Source of the DNA: Microcystis wesenbergii FACHB-1317
GTDB taxonomy: Bacteria; Cyanobacteriota; Cyanobacteriia; Cyanobacteriales; Microcystaceae
Reading direction: 5' to 3'
NCBI RefSeq assembly: GCF_014696875.1
Contig: NZ_JACJQV010000111.1
Span: 62,001-126,000 of the forward strand
DNA: 64,000 nt
Part shown: positions 9,100 to 18,535 of the stretch, piece by piece
How the letters are laid out: every line of letters starts with the position of its first letter
Position numbering within the stretch: position 1 is the first letter of the stretch
Translations under genes and position numbers: made by a program
Notes under the pieces: model-generated
Databases searched by the model: none
What the model was told of the DNA's origin: nothing
The model's input: the letters and a program-made list of their open reading frames with translations, nothing else

Positions 9100-10596
9100 A
9101 TGGCTGAATTCGATAAAAAAAAGTTACTGGAATTAATGAGAGAAATTGCTCCTGGAAAAGCAACAGCTGAACAGGAAAGTGATGATGAAGAAGTATTTCT
9201 CAAAAATTTCTTACCCGTGGTTGATTATAAACGGGCATTGGAACCAAGCATTTTATTAATTCAAGGTGGTCGGGGTGTGGGTAAAACAGAATTATTTCGT
9301 TTACTAGCCATTCCTTCTGGACGAGAAGCTTTAGTTAATAGTTTAAATATTCGAGGTCTTGCTCCTTTAAAGCAGACCATATGGATTGCAGGATTTGGTC
9401 GCACTCGCAAAACTGAAAAACGATTTCCGACACCAGAAATTATAGAAAAAGAAATGCAAAGCGCTACTAATCTTGAATGGCGTAGTTTCTGGTTAGGATT
9501 GATTTTAGGTGTCATTTTACAGGAAAAAGAATCTGATATTCCCAGCATTATAGGTCAACAATTAGATTCAAATATTACTACTATTCTTCAAAATAGGTTA
9601 TCGCTTTTATCAGAATGGAGAATTTTAGTTAAAGATAATTTTGAACATCTAAATTATGTTCTTGACAAATTAGACGAACGATTAATTAGTTCTGACCAAT
9701 GGCTATTTATTACTTATGATGAATTAGATCGGTTATTGACTACTTATAATGCTCTAGCTAATCCGATTAGAGAATTATTAGCTTTTTGGCTCGATCGCTC
9801 TCGTCGTTGGCAGAGAATTCTACCAAAAATATTTCTTCGTACCGACCTATTTAGAGAGGAATTTTTGGGATTTCCTGATGCTTCTAAATTACAATCCCAT
9901 CGGCTAGAATGGCGACCTTCTTGGCTCTATCAACTCTGGATTAAACGGTTAGCTAATTCGGCTCAAGAAATGAGAGACTATTTACAGATTATCCCTAATT
10001 TAATTTATGAAAGCTCAACCCAACTAGGATGGAATGTTAGAAGTGATGAACAATTATTTCAAGAATTAATCGAAATAATGATCGGTAAATATATGGGAGC
10101 TAGTCCTAAAAAAGGCATTACCTACCGATGGATACCTAATCATCTTCAGGATACTGGGGGTAGAATTGCTCCTCGCTCTTTTCTAAAATTATTCGACAAA
10201 GCGGCAGCCAAAAGATTAGAACATTTTGAAAGTTTTGAACAACTGACTGAGCGACAACTTCTACAACCCTCTGATCTCCAGAGTGCTTTAATGGATACTT
10301 CAGAGGATAGAATTAAAGAATTAGCACAGGAAGAATATTCTTGGTTAGAATCTCTAAAAACTAACTTAGAAGGGTTAGAAGCTCCTATATTAAAAGAAAC
10401 TTTTTTAGAGGCTGTGCGCTCAACTCACTGGAGTCCTGAAAAACTACCTCCCGTTACGGAACCTGAAGGAATTATGCAATATCTAATACAATTGGGTGTG
10501 GTGGAAAGTCGGCTAGATGGTCGAATTAATATACCTGAAATTTATTTATATGGGTTTAAAGTTAAACGTCGCGGTGGGGTTAAACGTCCTCAATAA
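9100..10596 (+). CDS. Large P-loop ATPase with C-terminal winged-helix-like end
   Basis: A 498-residue protein. Walker A is GGRGVGKTEL (56-65), Walker B WLFITYDELDRL (201-212), and a sensor-like strand PKIFLRTDLF lies at 242-251. The middle is helical (WRPSWLYQLWIKRL). The last 60 residues (IMQYLIQLGVVESRLDGRINIPEIY) look like a winged helix. This is the layout of AAA/STAND-type ATPases of bacterial conflict systems. An Sll1717-type family is a possible match from memory. It is the third gene of the cassette, and a 6-nt gap to the KGGVGR ATPase suggests coupled expression. Two ATPases next to a HEPN protein suggest a sensor plus effector, but this is inference. Confidence 0.75.
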   Translation: MAEFDKKKLLELMREIAPGKATAEQESDDEEVFLKNFLPVVDYKRALEPSILLIQGGRGVGKTELFRLLAIPSGREALVNSLNIRGLAPLKQTIWIAGFGRTRKTEKRFPTPEIIEKEMQSATNLEWRSFWLGLILGVILQEKESDIPSIIGQQLDSNITTILQNRLSLLSEWRILVKDNFEHLNYVLDKLDERLISSDQWLFITYDELDRLLTTYNALANPIRELLAFWLDRSRRWQRILPKIFLRTDLFREEFLGFPDASKLQSHRLEWRPSWLYQLWIKRLANSAQEMRDYLQIIPNLIYESSTQLGWNVRSDEQLFQELIEIMIGKYMGASPKKGITYRWIPNHLQDTGGRIAPRSFLKLFDKAAAKRLEHFESFEQLTERQLLQPSDLQSALMDTSEDRIKELAQEEYSWLESLKTNLEGLEAPILKETFLEAVRSTHWSPEKLPPVTEPEGIMQYLIQLGVVESRLDGRINIPEIYLYGFKVKRRGGVKRPQ

Positions 10597-10753
10597 CTTG
10601 AGGATATCGACAATAATTTTATGTAGAATAAATAGTAAAATACATGAAACAATAATAACTAACACTAGCAGATTTTAACAGTTGATAAATGCTCCGATAG
10701 TTAATTTGTATTAGTCGGTGATAAACCCTATTATTTTCAGTAATCGATCGATA

Positions 10754-11629
10754 ATGTTTTTTAATTGGATAACTTTACCCTATTTATTAATTAATCCTGT
10801 TTTAATTCCCTTGAGTATAGCTCGATCGGAAACTATTCTTGTTCAAGAAGTCAGCGATCCTAATTATCAAAAACTGGTGCAGTACGCCCAAAATACACAA
10901 CTCGATCGCTTCCCCATGGCTGATATAATTCAGAATATCGCCACTCAGTTTTTGGGAGCAAAATATCAAGCAGGATTACTCGATCGCTCTCCTACAGAAA
11001 AATTATTTATCTCTTTAAAAGAGTTTGATTGTGTCCTCTTTGTGGAAACAGTTCTCGCTTTGAGTCACAATTTTGCTTTAAAAAATTATCAGTATTCTGC
11101 TTTTAGTCAGCAGGTTTTAAATCAGCGTTATCGCCACGGTATTCTCGACGGTTATTGTAGTCGCCTGCATTACTTTTCCGATTGGATTAATGACAACCAA
11201 AAACGAGGCAATCTAGAAAATATTACTCACAAATTAGGTGGAATTACTCTTGACAAAAAGCTCAATTTTATGAGCAAAAATCACCCTCTATATCCCCAGT
11301 TAAAACCTCAAAGTAATTACGATTGTATTCAACAGGTAGAACGGCAATTAGAAAGCTTATCCTTAACCTATATTCCCACCGCTAAGATTAAAGATATTTA
11401 TCCACAACTACAAGCTGGCGATATTATCGGTGTCGTGACTAATATCCTTGGTTTAGATACCACCCATACCGGTCTAGTTTATCGCTTTCCTGATGGCAAA
11501 ATTGGCTTAATTCATGCCTCTCCTGCTGGTCAAGTTACCATTGCTAAAGACCTACAAAAATATATCAGTAAAGTGGACAAAGCCATCGGTATTTTTGTAG
11601 TTCGTCCCCTTGATCCAAGAAATAATTAA
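10754..11629 (+). CDS. DUF1460 family secreted NlpC/P60-like protein
   Basis: The protein matches the DUF1460 (N-acetylmuramoyl-L-alanine amidase-like) family: [13 protein letters not shown] with the likely nucleophile Cys, [13 protein letters not shown], and [12 protein letters not shown] with the likely catalytic His, then [10 protein letters not shown]. The family is papain/NlpC-like and is thought to act on cell-wall peptides. The ATG at 10754 is preferred because it begins directly with a signal peptide ([20 protein letters not shown]). A GTG at 10718 would add 12 residues in front of it. The 3' end overlaps convergent lpxC by 4 bp. The substrate is not known from sequence. Confidence 0.8.
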   Translation: MFFNWITLPYLLINPVLIPLSIARSETILVQEVSDPNYQKLVQYAQNTQLDRFPMADIIQNIATQFLGAKYQAGLLDRSPTEKLFISLKEFDCVLFVETVLALSHNFALKNYQYSAFSQQVLNQRYRHGILDGYCSRLHYFSDWINDNQKRGNLENITHKLGGITLDKKLNFMSKNHPLYPQLKPQSNYDCIQQVERQLESLSLTYIPTAKIKDIYPQLQAGDIIGVVTNILGLDTTHTGLVYRFPDGKIGLIHASPAGQVTIAKDLQKYISKVDKAIGIFVVRPLDPRNN

Positions 11630-12438
11630 CCCTGAATTGCTTTAGCTAGTTGAACGTGCAGTTTATGACTAGCTTTAAAAGCCATGTAATGAGCGGTGGG
11701 AATAGTTCCCAGTAAACTCAAATCACCAATTAAATCCAATAATTTATGTCTTGCTGGCTCATTATCAAAGCGTAAAGGAGGATTTAACCATTGATTTTGA
11801 TCGCAGACTAAAGCATTTTCTAAACTGCCTCCTTTAATTAAACCAGCCTTTTGTAAATATTCAATTTGATCGGCAAAACCGAAAGTTCGGGCAGCTGCGA
11901 TCGCATCTCGAAAACTTTCCTGATCAGGACTCCAACTATACCATTGATTACCGATCGGTTTATAAGTAAAATCGATGCCGTAGGTAAAACGTAATTCAGG
12001 AGAAGGAATCGCCGCCACAAAAGCATCTCCTTCGTACAACCAAATCGGTTGAGAAATAGTTAAATCTGATGGAGAAAAAGAGTTATCTAAACCAGCATTT
12101 TCGATCGCTTCTACCCAGATTTTGGCCGAACCATCAAGGAGGGGAATTTCCGCACCATCCACCTCAATGCGAGCATCCTCTACCCCCAAAGCGGTTAAGG
12201 CCGCTAATAAATGCTCAACGGTTCTAACCTTGGCTTCTCCTTGGACCAATTCCGTTGATAAAGTCGTTTGGTAAACCGAAGAAACTAGAGCGGGAATAAT
12301 CGGTTGATTGGCTAGATCTCTGCGGACAAAATAACGTCCTTCTCCTGGATTTGCCCCACAGACGCGCACCCGTGTTATCTCCCCCGAATGCAGTCCAATT
12401 CCCGATAATTCAAATTGTTTAGCGATAGTAGAAACCAT
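11626..12438 (-). CDS. lpxC: UDP-3-O-acyl-N-acetylglucosamine deacetylase
   Basis: LpxC removes the acetyl group from UDP-3-O-acyl-GlcNAc, the committed step of lipid A synthesis. The 270-residue protein has the zinc ligands H76 (TVEHLLAAL) and H231/D235 ([10 protein letters not shown]). It also has the catalytic E75, D239 and H258 (ASHKLH), all in the spacing of characterised LpxC. GIGLHSGE is near the N-terminus. It lies 92 bp downstream of bamA on the same strand, with a heptamer array between. Length is slightly under the usual 300, as is common in cyanobacteria. Confidence 0.95.
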   Translation of the reverse strand: MVSTIAKQFELSGIGLHSGEITRVRVCGANPGEGRYFVRRDLANQPIIPALVSSVYQTTLSTELVQGEAKVRTVEHLLAALTALGVEDARIEVDGAEIPLLDGSAKIWVEAIENAGLDNSFSPSDLTISQPIWLYEGDAFVAAIPSPELRFTYGIDFTYKPIGNQWYSWSPDQESFRDAIAAARTFGFADQIEYLQKAGLIKGGSLENALVCDQNQWLNPPLRFDNEPARHKLLDLIGDLSLLGTIPTAHYMAFKASHKLHVQLAKAIQG

Positions 12439-12494
12439 AATTATTAAGTAATAAAGCTTTTATCAGTGAACAGCAAAAATAACTAAATTCATCG

Positions 12495-12530
12495 ATAACT
12501 GGTAACTGATAACTGATAACTGATAACTGA
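12495..12530. repeat. Heptamer array after bamA
   Basis: About five copies of the 7-bp unit read AACTGAT on the plus strand, which is CAGTTAT-type on the bamA coding strand directly after its stop codon. This orientation agrees with most other arrays in the window. Confidence 0.9.
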
Positions 12531-14576
12531 TTAGAATCGTTCCCCGATACCGAAATGGAGACGAGAACCACCATCGACATTAAAACCGTAGTCAACCCGA
12601 ATTTGGCCGACGGGAGATTGTACCCGAACACCTAAACCGTAACCGAGACCGGTACCGGGTAAATCCCGGACAATCCCGGGTTGACCGGGGACATCGCCTT
12701 GGGAACCAATAGTAGTGCCGAAATCGACAAATAACGCCCCCCCGATAATAGCGACAATGGGAAAACGATATTCGGCCGTCGCTTGGAAATAACTGCGACC
12801 GCTACCCACTTCTCCCTCGGCGTAACCCCGTACAGAGTTACTACCCCCCACAATAAAAGCATCGTAGGGGGGTAAATCGCCTAATACTGTCCCTGCTTGC
12901 ACATTAAAAGCGAGGGATTGCTGACCTTTAAAAATATCGGTTTCAAAGAGATTAAAGGAATTAATAAAGCGAACGGGGATAAAGTAACTGTAACTACCCC
13001 GAACACGAGTGCCGAAAATACTGCCAGAACCGACTGGAATAGTTTGTTCTAAACCTAGACGCAGGAAAGAACCACTGGTGGGTTGCAGGGGATTGTCGCG
13101 AAAATCTTGAATAGCGCCAATATTTAGGGAAAGTAGATCATCGATCCCAGAGGAACTAAAAGCCAGTTGTTGACTGCCAAAACCGTTGAGAGGTGCAGAC
13201 AGGGGGGAGATGTCACCACTGGCATTTTGCACCTGTACCTGTTGATAGTTAAAGCCTAGGGAAACCACCCATTTTGGTTTTGTAAACACATCAGGGGCCA
13301 AAGGACGGACAAAAGTAATACCGCCACCCGTCCGGACGATACGGGGACTATCATTATTGTTAAGCGTCCGAATTGAGGAATTTTCCCCATCATAAACTAG
13401 AGAAATCGACTGTCGCCGGAAAACGTTGACCGTGTAGGAAGTGCGGAAATTATCCTTGGCAATCCAAGGATCGGAAAAACTCAGATCAAATAACAATTCC
13501 CGTTCCCCTAACTGGACTTCCGCCCCTAAAGTTTGGTTATTGCCGCCAAAATTGCGCTGTTGATAGCTAACAGTCCCGAATAGGCCCGCATTCGAGCTAA
13601 TACCACCCCCAGCGGCCAGGGAACCGGTATTACCTTCCACCACATCGACGTTAACGATCACCTCCCTTGGGTCGCTGCCGGGGGAAAAAGACAGACGCAC
13701 ATCCTCGAATAAACCGAGACCGAAAACACGCTGTAAATCCTGTTGGGCCGTATTGCGGTTAAAAATATCCCCCGCTTTTAGGCGCATTTCCCTAGTAATG
13801 ATAAATTCTCTGGTTTTAGCCTTGACTGGTTCCTGTTCGACGTTAAAATAACGTACTTGAATTTTTTCGATTAAACCTTCGGAAATGACCAGAATCACCC
13901 GACCATCGGGAGTGACTTGCGGCGCACCGATCACCTGGGCTAGATCATAGCCGTTTTTGCTGTACCAGTCATTGATTTTTTTTACCCCCGCCTGTAATTC
14001 CCGCAAATTCAGGGTTTTGCCGTATTGACTGGCGAAAATTTCCTCGACCACCCCGGCAGGTAAAATCGATTTGTCCACGGTTTCTGGGGCAATTTGAATC
14101 TGTACGCCCTGAAAAACGGGGTTAGGTTGCACCTCGAAGGTGACTCGCACCCCTAGGGGCGTATCTTGGGGAACTGCCCGCACATCGGCAAAAAAGCCCG
14201 TGGCAAAAACGGCGTTAATATCTTCTTGTAGTTGCGATCGAGTCGCGCTTCGTCCGGGTCGGGTACGAATGGTATTGTAAACTAGATTTTCTAATTCTCG
14301 ATCAGCCCCCTGTACTACCACTTCAGCCACCAAGACCCGCGACTCCTCGGCCTGCGCTGGTGGGGGTGTGGTCGGGGTTTCCGGCGGCGGTAGCACGGGT
14401 GGAGTAGTTTCTCCCGTCGCGGGAGGAGACTGTACTAGCTGCTCGACCCGGGAAAAAACCGTCTCTGGGGGTTCTTCTTCGGCCATTACCGTCCCGTGAA
14501 ATAATCCGAAAATAGCCAGCAGCAAGGCCAGCGAGGAATATCGCCTCGAAAAATTGAGATTTTTAAGCACTTCCAC
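12531..14576 (-). CDS. bamA: Omp85/BamA-family outer membrane assembly protein
   Basis: This 681-residue protein has a signal peptide (about 1-32), a Pro/Thr-rich linker (about 45-75) and POTRA domains. These begin at VLVAEVVVQG and ELENLVYNTI and continue through FQGVQIQI and IEKIQVRYF, probably three in all as in other cyanobacteria. A C-terminal beta-barrel follows, containing FGTRVRGSYSYF and GGSNSVRGYAEGE (the VRGY/F motif of Omp85 loop 6) and ending in an aromatic-terminal strand (GERF). It folds beta-barrel proteins into the outer membrane. lpxC follows on the same strand. Related barrels (Toc75/TamA-like) are alternatives, but barrel plus POTRA fits BamA best. Confidence 0.9.
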   Translation of the reverse strand: MEVLKNLNFSRRYSSLALLLAIFGLFHGTVMAEEEPPETVFSRVEQLVQSPPATGETTPPVLPPPETPTTPPPAQAEESRVLVAEVVVQGADRELENLVYNTIRTRPGRSATRSQLQEDINAVFATGFFADVRAVPQDTPLGVRVTFEVQPNPVFQGVQIQIAPETVDKSILPAGVVEEIFASQYGKTLNLRELQAGVKKINDWYSKNGYDLAQVIGAPQVTPDGRVILVISEGLIEKIQVRYFNVEQEPVKAKTREFIITREMRLKAGDIFNRNTAQQDLQRVFGLGLFEDVRLSFSPGSDPREVIVNVDVVEGNTGSLAAGGGISSNAGLFGTVSYQQRNFGGNNQTLGAEVQLGERELLFDLSFSDPWIAKDNFRTSYTVNVFRRQSISLVYDGENSSIRTLNNNDSPRIVRTGGGITFVRPLAPDVFTKPKWVVSLGFNYQQVQVQNASGDISPLSAPLNGFGSQQLAFSSSGIDDLLSLNIGAIQDFRDNPLQPTSGSFLRLGLEQTIPVGSGSIFGTRVRGSYSYFIPVRFINSFNLFETDIFKGQQSLAFNVQAGTVLGDLPPYDAFIVGGSNSVRGYAEGEVGSGRSYFQATAEYRFPIVAIIGGALFVDFGTTIGSQGDVPGQPGIVRDLPGTGLGYGLGVRVQSPVGQIRVDYGFNVDGGSRLHFGIGERF

Positions 14577-14917
14577 ACACCCAGTAACACCATTATGGTT
14601 TTGTTTGTTTTCTCTGCCCGAGAAATTTAACGAACGTTAAAACTCTAGCAGATCGCTTACTCTCAGTAAATCCCAGCTTGACCGGTGACTAAAGAGACTC
14701 TGCATCAGGTCTGACATTGGCCAACCCTGATGCCTTAAGTTTTTATCTTGCCATATCTTAGCTTTTTCTGGTTTGGCTCTATCTCAATTCACCCTCTAGG
14801 ATTATTGCCGCCTCGGTTTTGCACAATTAATTACATATCTTCCTAACTCATCAAAATTAAAAACAATTTAAGTTTATCCTCGTGGGAATCCCTCACCTTT
14901 TTACGCCAGCGCCGACG
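14577..14917. other. Intergenic region upstream of bamA
   Basis: 341 bp between two minus-strand genes. It should contain the bamA promoter and the end of the Hpt gene transcript. I found no RNA gene, repeat or convincing ORF here. Confidence 0.4.
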
Positions 14918-15769
14918 TTAAAGTCTCTTTTGTAATAACTGTACCAGCTGCGAGATCTGTTGGCGATTGAACATTTCCAGCAGGGTACTAGCTACCAATT
15001 CCGGTTCCAGGGTAATCAGGATTTGTGGTAATTTAGCGGTGGCTAATAACTGCAATTCTTGACTGACGGTGATTTCTTCCCCGCGACCCCATTCTAATAA
15101 ATCATTAGCTTGTTTTAATTCTTTAATAATAACCGGGGCGAGAGTACGATAGGAATGTTTGGGGTTAGCCAAGGCTGATTGGGCATTTTTAACTAAATAT
15201 TGCCATTTTTGCTGTTCTGAAGCCAATTGAAGAGATAAAGTTAATTTTTGTAATTGCTGACGGGAAGCACTGGTTTCTTCCTGTTTGAACAGTTGTAACA
15301 TCTGTTTGAGTATATCTCTGACGCGGATGGAGATAGTAGATTTTCCTTGGCCGAGAAGCTCCTTAAGATGGGCCTGTAATTCGGCAAAAGTCGGCTCACC
15401 TTTTTTAACGATAGCGTTACCTTCCTCGGCTTGCAAACCTAAGGGACTCTGCAGCTTATTGATCAATATCTGAAGCAGATCATAACCCTTGAGGAACAAA
15501 GATTCTAATTTTTGATCGACTTGTAGGGGATTTTCTTTCAGTATTTTGAAAGCATCCTCAAGACGGTGAGCAGTTTTTTGGATACTGCTATAACCTAACA
15601 TGGCCGCCCCCCCCTTGATGGAATGGGCGGCACGAAACATCTCGTTAATCTTTTCAGTGTCGTTCACGAGATTGCCTAAGTCTAAAATCCCCTGCTCCAA
15701 AGTTTGGAGGTGTTCTTTTGCTTCTTCGATGAATATACCGAGAATTTTCCGAGCGTTAGCGTAGTCCAA
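14918..15769 (-). CDS. Histidine phosphotransfer (Hpt) domain protein
   Basis: A 283-residue protein. Residues about 1-110 form an Hpt domain with the phospho-accepting histidine H49 in FRAAHSIKGGAAML, as in CheA P1 domains. The rest is helical with no visible kinase, CheW or receiver domain. It should relay phosphate in a two-component pathway, but no partner kinase or regulator is adjacent. It may be a separated P1-like partner of a chemotaxis-type (Pix/Pil-like) system; that is inference. The start MDYANARKIL fits the first Hpt helix. Confidence 0.85.
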   Translation of the reverse strand: MDYANARKILGIFIEEAKEHLQTLEQGILDLGNLVNDTEKINEMFRAAHSIKGGAAMLGYSSIQKTAHRLEDAFKILKENPLQVDQKLESLFLKGYDLLQILINKLQSPLGLQAEEGNAIVKKGEPTFAELQAHLKELLGQGKSTISIRVRDILKQMLQLFKQEETSASRQQLQKLTLSLQLASEQQKWQYLVKNAQSALANPKHSYRTLAPVIIKELKQANDLLEWGRGEEITVSQELQLLATAKLPQILITLEPELVASTLLEMFNRQQISQLVQLLQKRL

Positions 15770-16008
15770 GGTCTTATCCCCCTTATCAAGATGCTGTCCA
15801 ATCCTAGATTGCCCAGTTTTTCAGGAAATATATCAGTTATTAGGCAATGGCTAGGAAAACTAGCCCAGACGGACACAAGCTAAGTTCAAAAGCCTGCCCA
15901 CAAAAGTTCTCAGCTTCTCTTGCTCAAAATAGCTCTAGCAACGGCAGGCAAAAAGCTAAGGAAAGAATCGGGGATGGGAGCCAGCTGACTAGAAATTATT
16001 ATTGCTCC

Positions 16009-16182
16009 GTGGCAGCTAGTCAACAACTGAGGGAATTAGAGTTAGATGGACTGATTCACTGAGAAGTTTATTCAGAAATTCCTCCCAAAGTTGAATACTC
16101 TTCAACCGCTTTCGCAGAAACCCTGAAACCGATTATTCTGCCAATGCACCAATTAGGAATTGAGAAAAATACCGGACTTTAA
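16009..16182 (+). pseudogene. HxlR-family regulator remnant
   Basis: In one frame the sequence reads SQQLRELELDGLIH, then TGA (16060-16062), then EVYSEIPPKVEYS, STAFAETLKPII and a stop at 16180-16182. This matches the C-terminal half of the winged helix of HxlR regulators, in which H-R-E-V-Y is usual. The TGA is therefore probably a decayed Arg codon (CGA to TGA). The N-terminal half is not recognisable upstream. The remnant converges on and overlaps the coiled-coil gene by 4 bp. Confidence 0.75.
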
Positions 16183-16739
16183 GGTTTTAAATTTCCTCCT
16201 CGAATAAACCAAGTAATTGTGGCACTGGTAAAAGCAGTGATAGCGACAATAGCTATTTGGTTCCAGTTTTTTAATTCCCCAACTTTCTCGATTAAATCGG
16301 GAATTTTTTGGGTTAATACTGCTTGGGATTGAATTGTTCCTTCAATTTTAGCCGTGATAATTTTGACTTCCGTGATTTCTTTCTGTAGGTTAATAAATTG
16401 CTGGTTATTTTCTTCTCTCAGGGTTTCTAGTTGTTGGCGATTATCTTCCTTTAGCGCATCAATTTGCTCGCGGGTTTCTTCTCGCAGGGAACTTATTTGC
16501 TCGCGGGTTTCTTCTCGCAGGGAACTTATTTGCTCGCGGGTTTCTTCTCGCAGGGAACTTATCTGCTCGCGGGTTTCTTCTCGCAGAGAAATCATTTGCT
16601 CGCAGGTGTCTTCTCGCAGGGAACTTATCTGCTCGCGGGTGTCTTCTCGCAGAGAAATCATTTGCTCGCGGGTTTCTTCTCGCATTGCCGAGAGTAAGTC
16701 TTTCAATTCTTGAATATCATTGCTAGTAACAGTAGTCAT
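16179..16739 (-). CDS. Hendecad-repeat coiled-coil protein with C-terminal TM helix
   Basis: A 186-residue protein. After a short N-terminus, residues about 20-95 are consecutive 11-residue repeats of the type LREETREQISS. They continue into a looser coiled coil (LKEDNRQQLETLREENNQQF). A C-terminal hydrophobic segment (NQIAIVAITAFTSATITWFI) is a likely membrane anchor. Eleven-residue periodicity predicts a long, near-straight coiled coil. Similar multi-copy proteins occur in cyanobacteria. The function is not known; membrane-tethered scaffolding is plausible. The repeat number may vary between strains because the DNA repeats are almost identical. Confidence 0.75.
   Translation of the reverse strand: MTTVTSNDIQELKDLLSAMREETREQMISLREDTREQISSLREDTCEQMISLREETREQISSLREETREQISSLREETREQISSLREETREQIDALKEDNRQQLETLREENNQQFINLQKEITEVKIITAKIEGTIQSQAVLTQKIPDLIEKVGELKNWNQIAIVAITAFTSATITWFIRGGNLKP
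16463..16693. repeat. Seven tandem 33-bp units inside the coiled-coil gene
   Basis: Units start at 16463, 16496, 16529, 16562, 16595, 16628 and 16661 with exact 33-bp spacing. The first three are nearly identical and the later ones differ at a few positions. Each unit encodes one 11-residue repeat. Confidence 0.9.
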
Positions 16740-16786
16740 ACAATTAACCCCAAGAGAATCTATTTAACCGGCACTCTTTAATTTTA

Positions 16787-18418
16787 TTATACTTCACCTA
16801 TGCTAAAAAGGTCAAATTCATCAAATTTAATTACCTCGGAGTCAGGATAACGAGTATCAAAACGATAACTGCTCACGGTTCCTTTTTCTGTATCTAAAAT
16901 GCTAAAAACCGTTACATCATTACTGGCAATATAGGGTAAAGGTTGATTAACCCAATCTACTAGAGGAGCAATATTCGGGATAATTGCTTCTAATCCATTG
17001 GGATTACTGATCGCCGCATAATTTCTATCGAGAGGGACAGGACGTTTTTTATCACCTAAATAAGCACCATAACTATTACCAACATTAGAAGATTCGAGAA
17101 AATTCATACCGTTAGGACTAAGAAAACGATTCCATAAATGAGAATGACCATAAAAAACCAAATTAACCTTGGCTGATTCTAATAAAGGAATTAGATCACG
17201 AATAATATAATCATTTTCTTGGGGATAATCATAACGTACTGATCTAACTTTTCCCGTGGCATCCCGTTGAATTGTCGGCACGGGATCGGTGTAGGGTGGA
17301 ACGATATTGACCCCTAGGGTATGGGGAGGATGATGAAACATAACTACTTTATATTTAGCTTCTTGAAATTCTCGACTATTTAACTCTTTTTCTAACCATT
17401 GATATTGAGGACTACCCTGAGCAATTGGCTCAAAAATATGCTGACCATAACCCCAGCGATCTGGTCTCTCTAAGTCTCTTTGATTTTCGTAATATCTTCC
17501 CCTTGCACTGGGGTCTAAATTGGGATTTCTCCAGATATTAGTAACATATAAAACTACTAAACGAATATCGCCAAAGGTCAGAGAATAATATTTATTTTGA
17601 GGCAAAGAAAAAATTTCTTCGTAGGTTTCTGTGTTGAAAGTATTATTTTTTAACCAGTTTTCATTAATTGCTGCTGTATCCTCTGCTAGTTTTTTAGCAA
17701 TAAACTGAGGGATAGCATCTTCAAACTGTTCATTTAAACCTCTGGAATTAGAAAATCTGCCCATAACTTCATGATTACCAATAGCAGGAAATAAGGGCGC
17801 ATTTTGAATAATTTCTCCCCCTTTATAAATAGTCTGAATACCATTCTTTGTAAGAGTATAATTAGCTTTTCCTTGTAAACAGGGAAAGAATGCCCCACCG
17901 CGACTATCATCAAACCATTCGGAAGCTCGATCGGGTATATTAACTAAATCTCCCGCTAAAAAAACTGCATCTACCTGTCCAATAGTTTCGCTAACTTTTT
18001 GCAAATTAGCGGCAGTCATCGGCATTAATTGATGATCGGAAGTGAGCAGAATTTTGAGATTAGTTCCTTTTTTTGGTCTTGGGCTAAGGGTATAAATATC
18101 ACTTCTAATCGCTGTATTTTCCTGAAAACTGGTGACTTGATAGGGAATCCTTTCCCCTGGCTTTAAATCAGTAATTTCGGCCTGATGTCGCCAGATTTCT
18201 CGCTCGGTTAAAGATGGATAAGCTTCAATAGTTCTCGATTGAGCATCTTCTCTAACTCTAGTTAATTTGCTAGTGCGAGCGCAGGCAATTTTCTCTAGTT
18301 TTTCCCCGTAGCGCACCTGATGACGAGTGCCAAAAAATTCCGTAAACCAAACCACTTGTACTGATGTTTCGGTGGGTAATTGTAAAAAAGGTTCGCTTAA
18401 AAGTTGATTCTTGTTCAT
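16787..18418 (-). CDS. Calcineurin-like metallophosphoesterase (purple acid phosphatase-like)
   Basis: A 543-residue protein. Residues about 15-112 look like a fibronectin-type N-terminal domain (VQVVWFTEFFGTRHQVRYG). The phosphoesterase core follows: TSDHQ at 126-130 (D-x-H variant), AGDLVN at 155-160, GNHE at 214-217, then MFHHPPH and YGHSHLWN. These supply the dinuclear metal ligands. No signal peptide is seen at the annotated start, which is unusual for a secreted phosphatase. It is likely a phosphatase or phosphodiesterase of unknown substrate. A terminator of the upstream gene lies just before its start. Confidence 0.85.
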   Translation of the reverse strand: MNKNQLLSEPFLQLPTETSVQVVWFTEFFGTRHQVRYGEKLEKIACARTSKLTRVREDAQSRTIEAYPSLTEREIWRHQAEITDLKPGERIPYQVTSFQENTAIRSDIYTLSPRPKKGTNLKILLTSDHQLMPMTAANLQKVSETIGQVDAVFLAGDLVNIPDRASEWFDDSRGGAFFPCLQGKANYTLTKNGIQTIYKGGEIIQNAPLFPAIGNHEVMGRFSNSRGLNEQFEDAIPQFIAKKLAEDTAAINENWLKNNTFNTETYEEIFSLPQNKYYSLTFGDIRLVVLYVTNIWRNPNLDPSARGRYYENQRDLERPDRWGYGQHIFEPIAQGSPQYQWLEKELNSREFQEAKYKVVMFHHPPHTLGVNIVPPYTDPVPTIQRDATGKVRSVRYDYPQENDYIIRDLIPLLESAKVNLVFYGHSHLWNRFLSPNGMNFLESSNVGNSYGAYLGDKKRPVPLDRNYAAISNPNGLEAIIPNIAPLVDWVNQPLPYIASNDVTVFSILDTEKGTVSSYRFDTRYPDSEVIKFDEFDLFSIGEV

Positions 18419-18445
18419 TGTCGCTAAAAGATAACTAATTATAAT

Positions 18446-18480
18446 TAAAAAAAGCTGGGTTAATATAACAGCCAGCTTTT
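18446..18480 (-). terminator. Intrinsic terminator
   Basis: A 9-bp perfect stem (AAAAGCTGG...CCAGCTTTT) with a 13-nt loop is followed on the minus strand by a T-rich tract (CTTTTTTTAATT). It lies downstream of the 18536-19018 gene and is a textbook Rho-independent terminator for it. Confidence 0.8.
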
Positions 18481-18535
18481 GAGATGCTCAAGTCAAAGAG
18501 GACTAACAAAACTGTTAACCCATATTAGGGTAATT

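Noticed and set aside
16354-16713. Long open frames opposite the coiled-coil gene (VFSQGTYLLAGFFS repeats)
   Set aside because: They are shadows of the 33-bp repeat on the other strand; the minus-strand reading gives a better coiled coil with a TM end.
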